From: Oscillospiraceae bacterium
Lineage (GTDB): Bacteria > Bacillota > Clostridia > Oscillospirales > Oscillospiraceae
Direction of reading: 5' to 3'
Assembly: GCA_017516065.1 (NCBI GenBank)
Contig: JAFWDQ010000003.1
Location: forward strand, 62,001 to 126,000
Length of the DNA stretch: 64,000 nt
In this document: piece after piece, positions 62,586 to 64,000 of the stretch
Numbering within the stretch: position 1 is the stretch's first letter
Layout of the letters: the number at the start of each line of letters is the position of its first letter
Position numbers and translations under genes: made by a program
The notes under the pieces: model-generated
Databases searched by the model: none
What the model saw: only the letters and a program-made list of their open reading frames with translations
What the model was told of the DNA's origin: nothing

Positions 62586-63995
62586 TTATACCGCGCCGTC
62601 CGCCTGACCGGCCAGGATGCGGCCCATCCAGACGCCCATGACGGAGGCCATCATCAGGCCCCGGGTCCAGCCGCTGGAGTCGCCCAGGCAGTAGAAGTGG
62701 CCGATGTTGGTGGTCAGCTCCGGGGTCATGCGCACCCGGTTGCTGTAGAATTTCAGTTCCGGGGCATACAGCAGGGTCTCCGCCGCGGCAAAGCCCGGCA
62801 CCACGTGGTCCATCGCCTGGATGAAGTTGATGATGTTGATCATGCTCCGGTAGGGCAGCGCCGCCGTGATGTCCCCCGCCACGGCATCCGGGAGCGTGGG
62901 CCGGACGTTGGACATGGCCAACTCCTTCTGCCAGGTCCGCTTGCCGTCCAGAATATCGCCGTAGCGCTGGACCAGGATGTGGTTGTCGCCCAGCATATTG
63001 GCCAGCTCGCCCACCTTCTGGGCATAGGCAATGGGCTGGTTGAAGGGGGTGCTGAAATTGTGGGAGCAGAGGATGGCCAGATTCGTGTTGTCGGACTTCA
63101 GGTCCTTGTAGGAGTGGCCGTTGACCACCGCCAGATCGTTGTCGTAGTTCTCCTGACTGACAAAGCCGCCGGGATTCTGGCAGAAGGTGCGCACCTTGTT
63201 TTTAAAGGGAGGCGGATAGCCGATGAGCTTCGACTCGTAGAGGACCCGGTTGACGAACTCCATGATCTCGCTGCGGACCTCCACCCGGACGCCGATATCC
63301 ACGGTCCCCGGCTGGTGGGCGATGCCGTGCTCCTGACACAGATGCTCCAGCCAGTCCGCGCCCCGTCGGCCGGTGGCCACCACCACGTCGGCGCTCTCGA
63401 TCTCCTGCTGCCGGCCGTCGGCATCGCGCAGCTGCACGCCGCGGCATGCGCCGTCCTTGAGCAGGATATTGCAGCACTCCCAGCCGAAGAGCAGCTCCAC
63501 ACCGTGGTCCAGCAGCCAGGTCTGGATGCCCCGATAAAGCGCCTGGGCCCGTTCCGTACCCAGATGGCGGATGGGGCAGTCCACCAGCTTCAGACCCGCC
63601 TGAATGGCTCTCTTGCGGATCTCCTTGACCTCGTCGGTATTCTCCTGCCCCTCTACCTGCTCGTCGGCGCCGAATTCCAGATAGATGCCGTCAGCGTACC
63701 GGATCAGGTCCTGGACCAGATCAGCGCCGATGAGGTCGGGCAGGTCGCCTCCCACCTCGCAGCTGAGGGACAGCTTGCCGTCGGAAAAAGCGCCGGCGCC
63801 GGAAAAGCCCGTGGTGATATGGCAGTAGGGCCGGCAGCTCATGCAGCGGCCCGTCTGTCCCTTGGGACAGTGCCGCTCCTCGATGGGACGGCCCTTTTCC
63901 ACCATGAGGATCTTTTTTCTGCTTCCCTTACGCAGCAGCTCCAGAGCGGTGAAGATCCCCGCCGGGCCTGCGCCGATGATGACCAGATCATACAT
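62586..63995 (-). CDS. FAD-dependent oxidoreductase
   Basis: A 469-residue flavoprotein of the family annotated as FAD-dependent dehydrogenase or uncharacterised YgiQ-neighbour type. The dinucleotide site is LVIIGAGPAGIFTALELL; a Cys cluster CPKGQTGRCMSCRPYC follows (about 43-58) and could bind zinc or an iron-sulfur cluster. ATGRRGADWL and the C-terminal LGDSSGWTRGLMMAS (second FAD contact) are present. The reaction is not known. The start is ATG 63995, five bases from the window edge, so an upstream start cannot be excluded. Confidence 0.88.
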   Translation of the reverse strand: MYDLVIIGAGPAGIFTALELLRKGSRKKILMVEKGRPIEERHCPKGQTGRCMSCRPYCHITTGFSGAGAFSDGKLSLSCEVGGDLPDLIGADLVQDLIRYADGIYLEFGADEQVEGQENTDEVKEIRKRAIQAGLKLVDCPIRHLGTERAQALYRGIQTWLLDHGVELLFGWECCNILLKDGACRGVQLRDADGRQQEIESADVVVATGRRGADWLEHLCQEHGIAHQPGTVDIGVRVEVRSEIMEFVNRVLYESKLIGYPPPFKNKVRTFCQNPGGFVSQENYDNDLAVVNGHSYKDLKSDNTNLAILCSHNFSTPFNQPIAYAQKVGELANMLGDNHILVQRYGDILDGKRTWQKELAMSNVRPTLPDAVAGDITAALPYRSMINIINFIQAMDHVVPGFAAAETLLYAPELKFYSNRVRMTPELTTNIGHFYCLGDSSGWTRGLMMASVMGVWMGRILAGQADGAV

Positions 63996-64000
63996 GCTCG

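Overview
The window looks like chromosomal DNA from a GC-rich, endospore-forming gut Firmicute of the Oscillospiraceae/Eubacteriales type. The basis is the gene order rimP-nusA-rnpM-L7Ae-infB, sporulation genes (bofA, cotJ), several secreted S-layer-homology proteins, strong TTGACA/TATAAT promoters, frequent GTG and TTG starts, and GC-rich intrinsic terminators. No genus can be named from the sequence alone. No phage, IS element or CRISPR array was seen.

Layout. 0-5 kb: translation/transcription operon on the minus strand, with a leader hairpin. 5-6.5 kb: orphan amino-acid binding lipoprotein, divergent from a DUF2508-bofA pair behind a sigma-E-like promoter. 6.7-13.4 kb: two-component system, then a four-gene sulfation cassette (PAPS-dependent sulfotransferase, CysD, CysN-CysC fusion, E2-like acyltransferase with an altered active site). 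14-20.6 kb: MFS transporter divergent from a lactonase/aldehyde dehydrogenase/alcohol dehydrogenase operon; the two promoters look alike. 20.7-27 kb: cell-surface genes (LCP protein, carbohydrate-binding lipoprotein, two SLH proteins). 27-29.4 kb: gap, with a decayed copy of its own 3' end about 1 kb away, bracketing an AT-richer gene. 29.6-35.3 kb: a histidine-kinase-like protein lacking the usual histidine, a SecB-like protein, a YbaK-type deacylase, an XRE-desulfoferrodoxin fusion, a DEDDh exonuclease, a Bcp peroxiredoxin, and cotJ genes including a CotJA-CotJB fusion.

35.4-43.8 kb: a complete argGHCJBDF operon (glutamate to arginine, without carbamoyl-phosphate synthase) behind a promoter with an ARG-box-like site. 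44-49 kb: DUF1847 protein, acyl-CoA ligase, stand-alone SIR2-domain protein, a secreted PheC-like protein and a hypothetical protein. 49.4-52 kb: SLH/SH3 surface protein, FmdE-like protein and tRNA-Ser(GGA) beside a duplicated tRNA 3' end. 52.2-58.9 kb: a TetR regulator with twin operators driving a TolC-like/HlyD/RND efflux operon. 59-64 kb: macro-domain protein, VWA protein, a glutamine amidotransferase-HD fusion, a GNAT acetyltransferase and a FAD-dependent oxidoreductase.

The strongest candidates for less-described biology are the sulfation cassette, the lactone/alcohol/aldehyde operon with its paired promoters, the gap 3'-end duplication, the XRE-desulfoferrodoxin fusion, the amidotransferase-HD fusion and the TolC-like efflux system in an apparently monoderm host.
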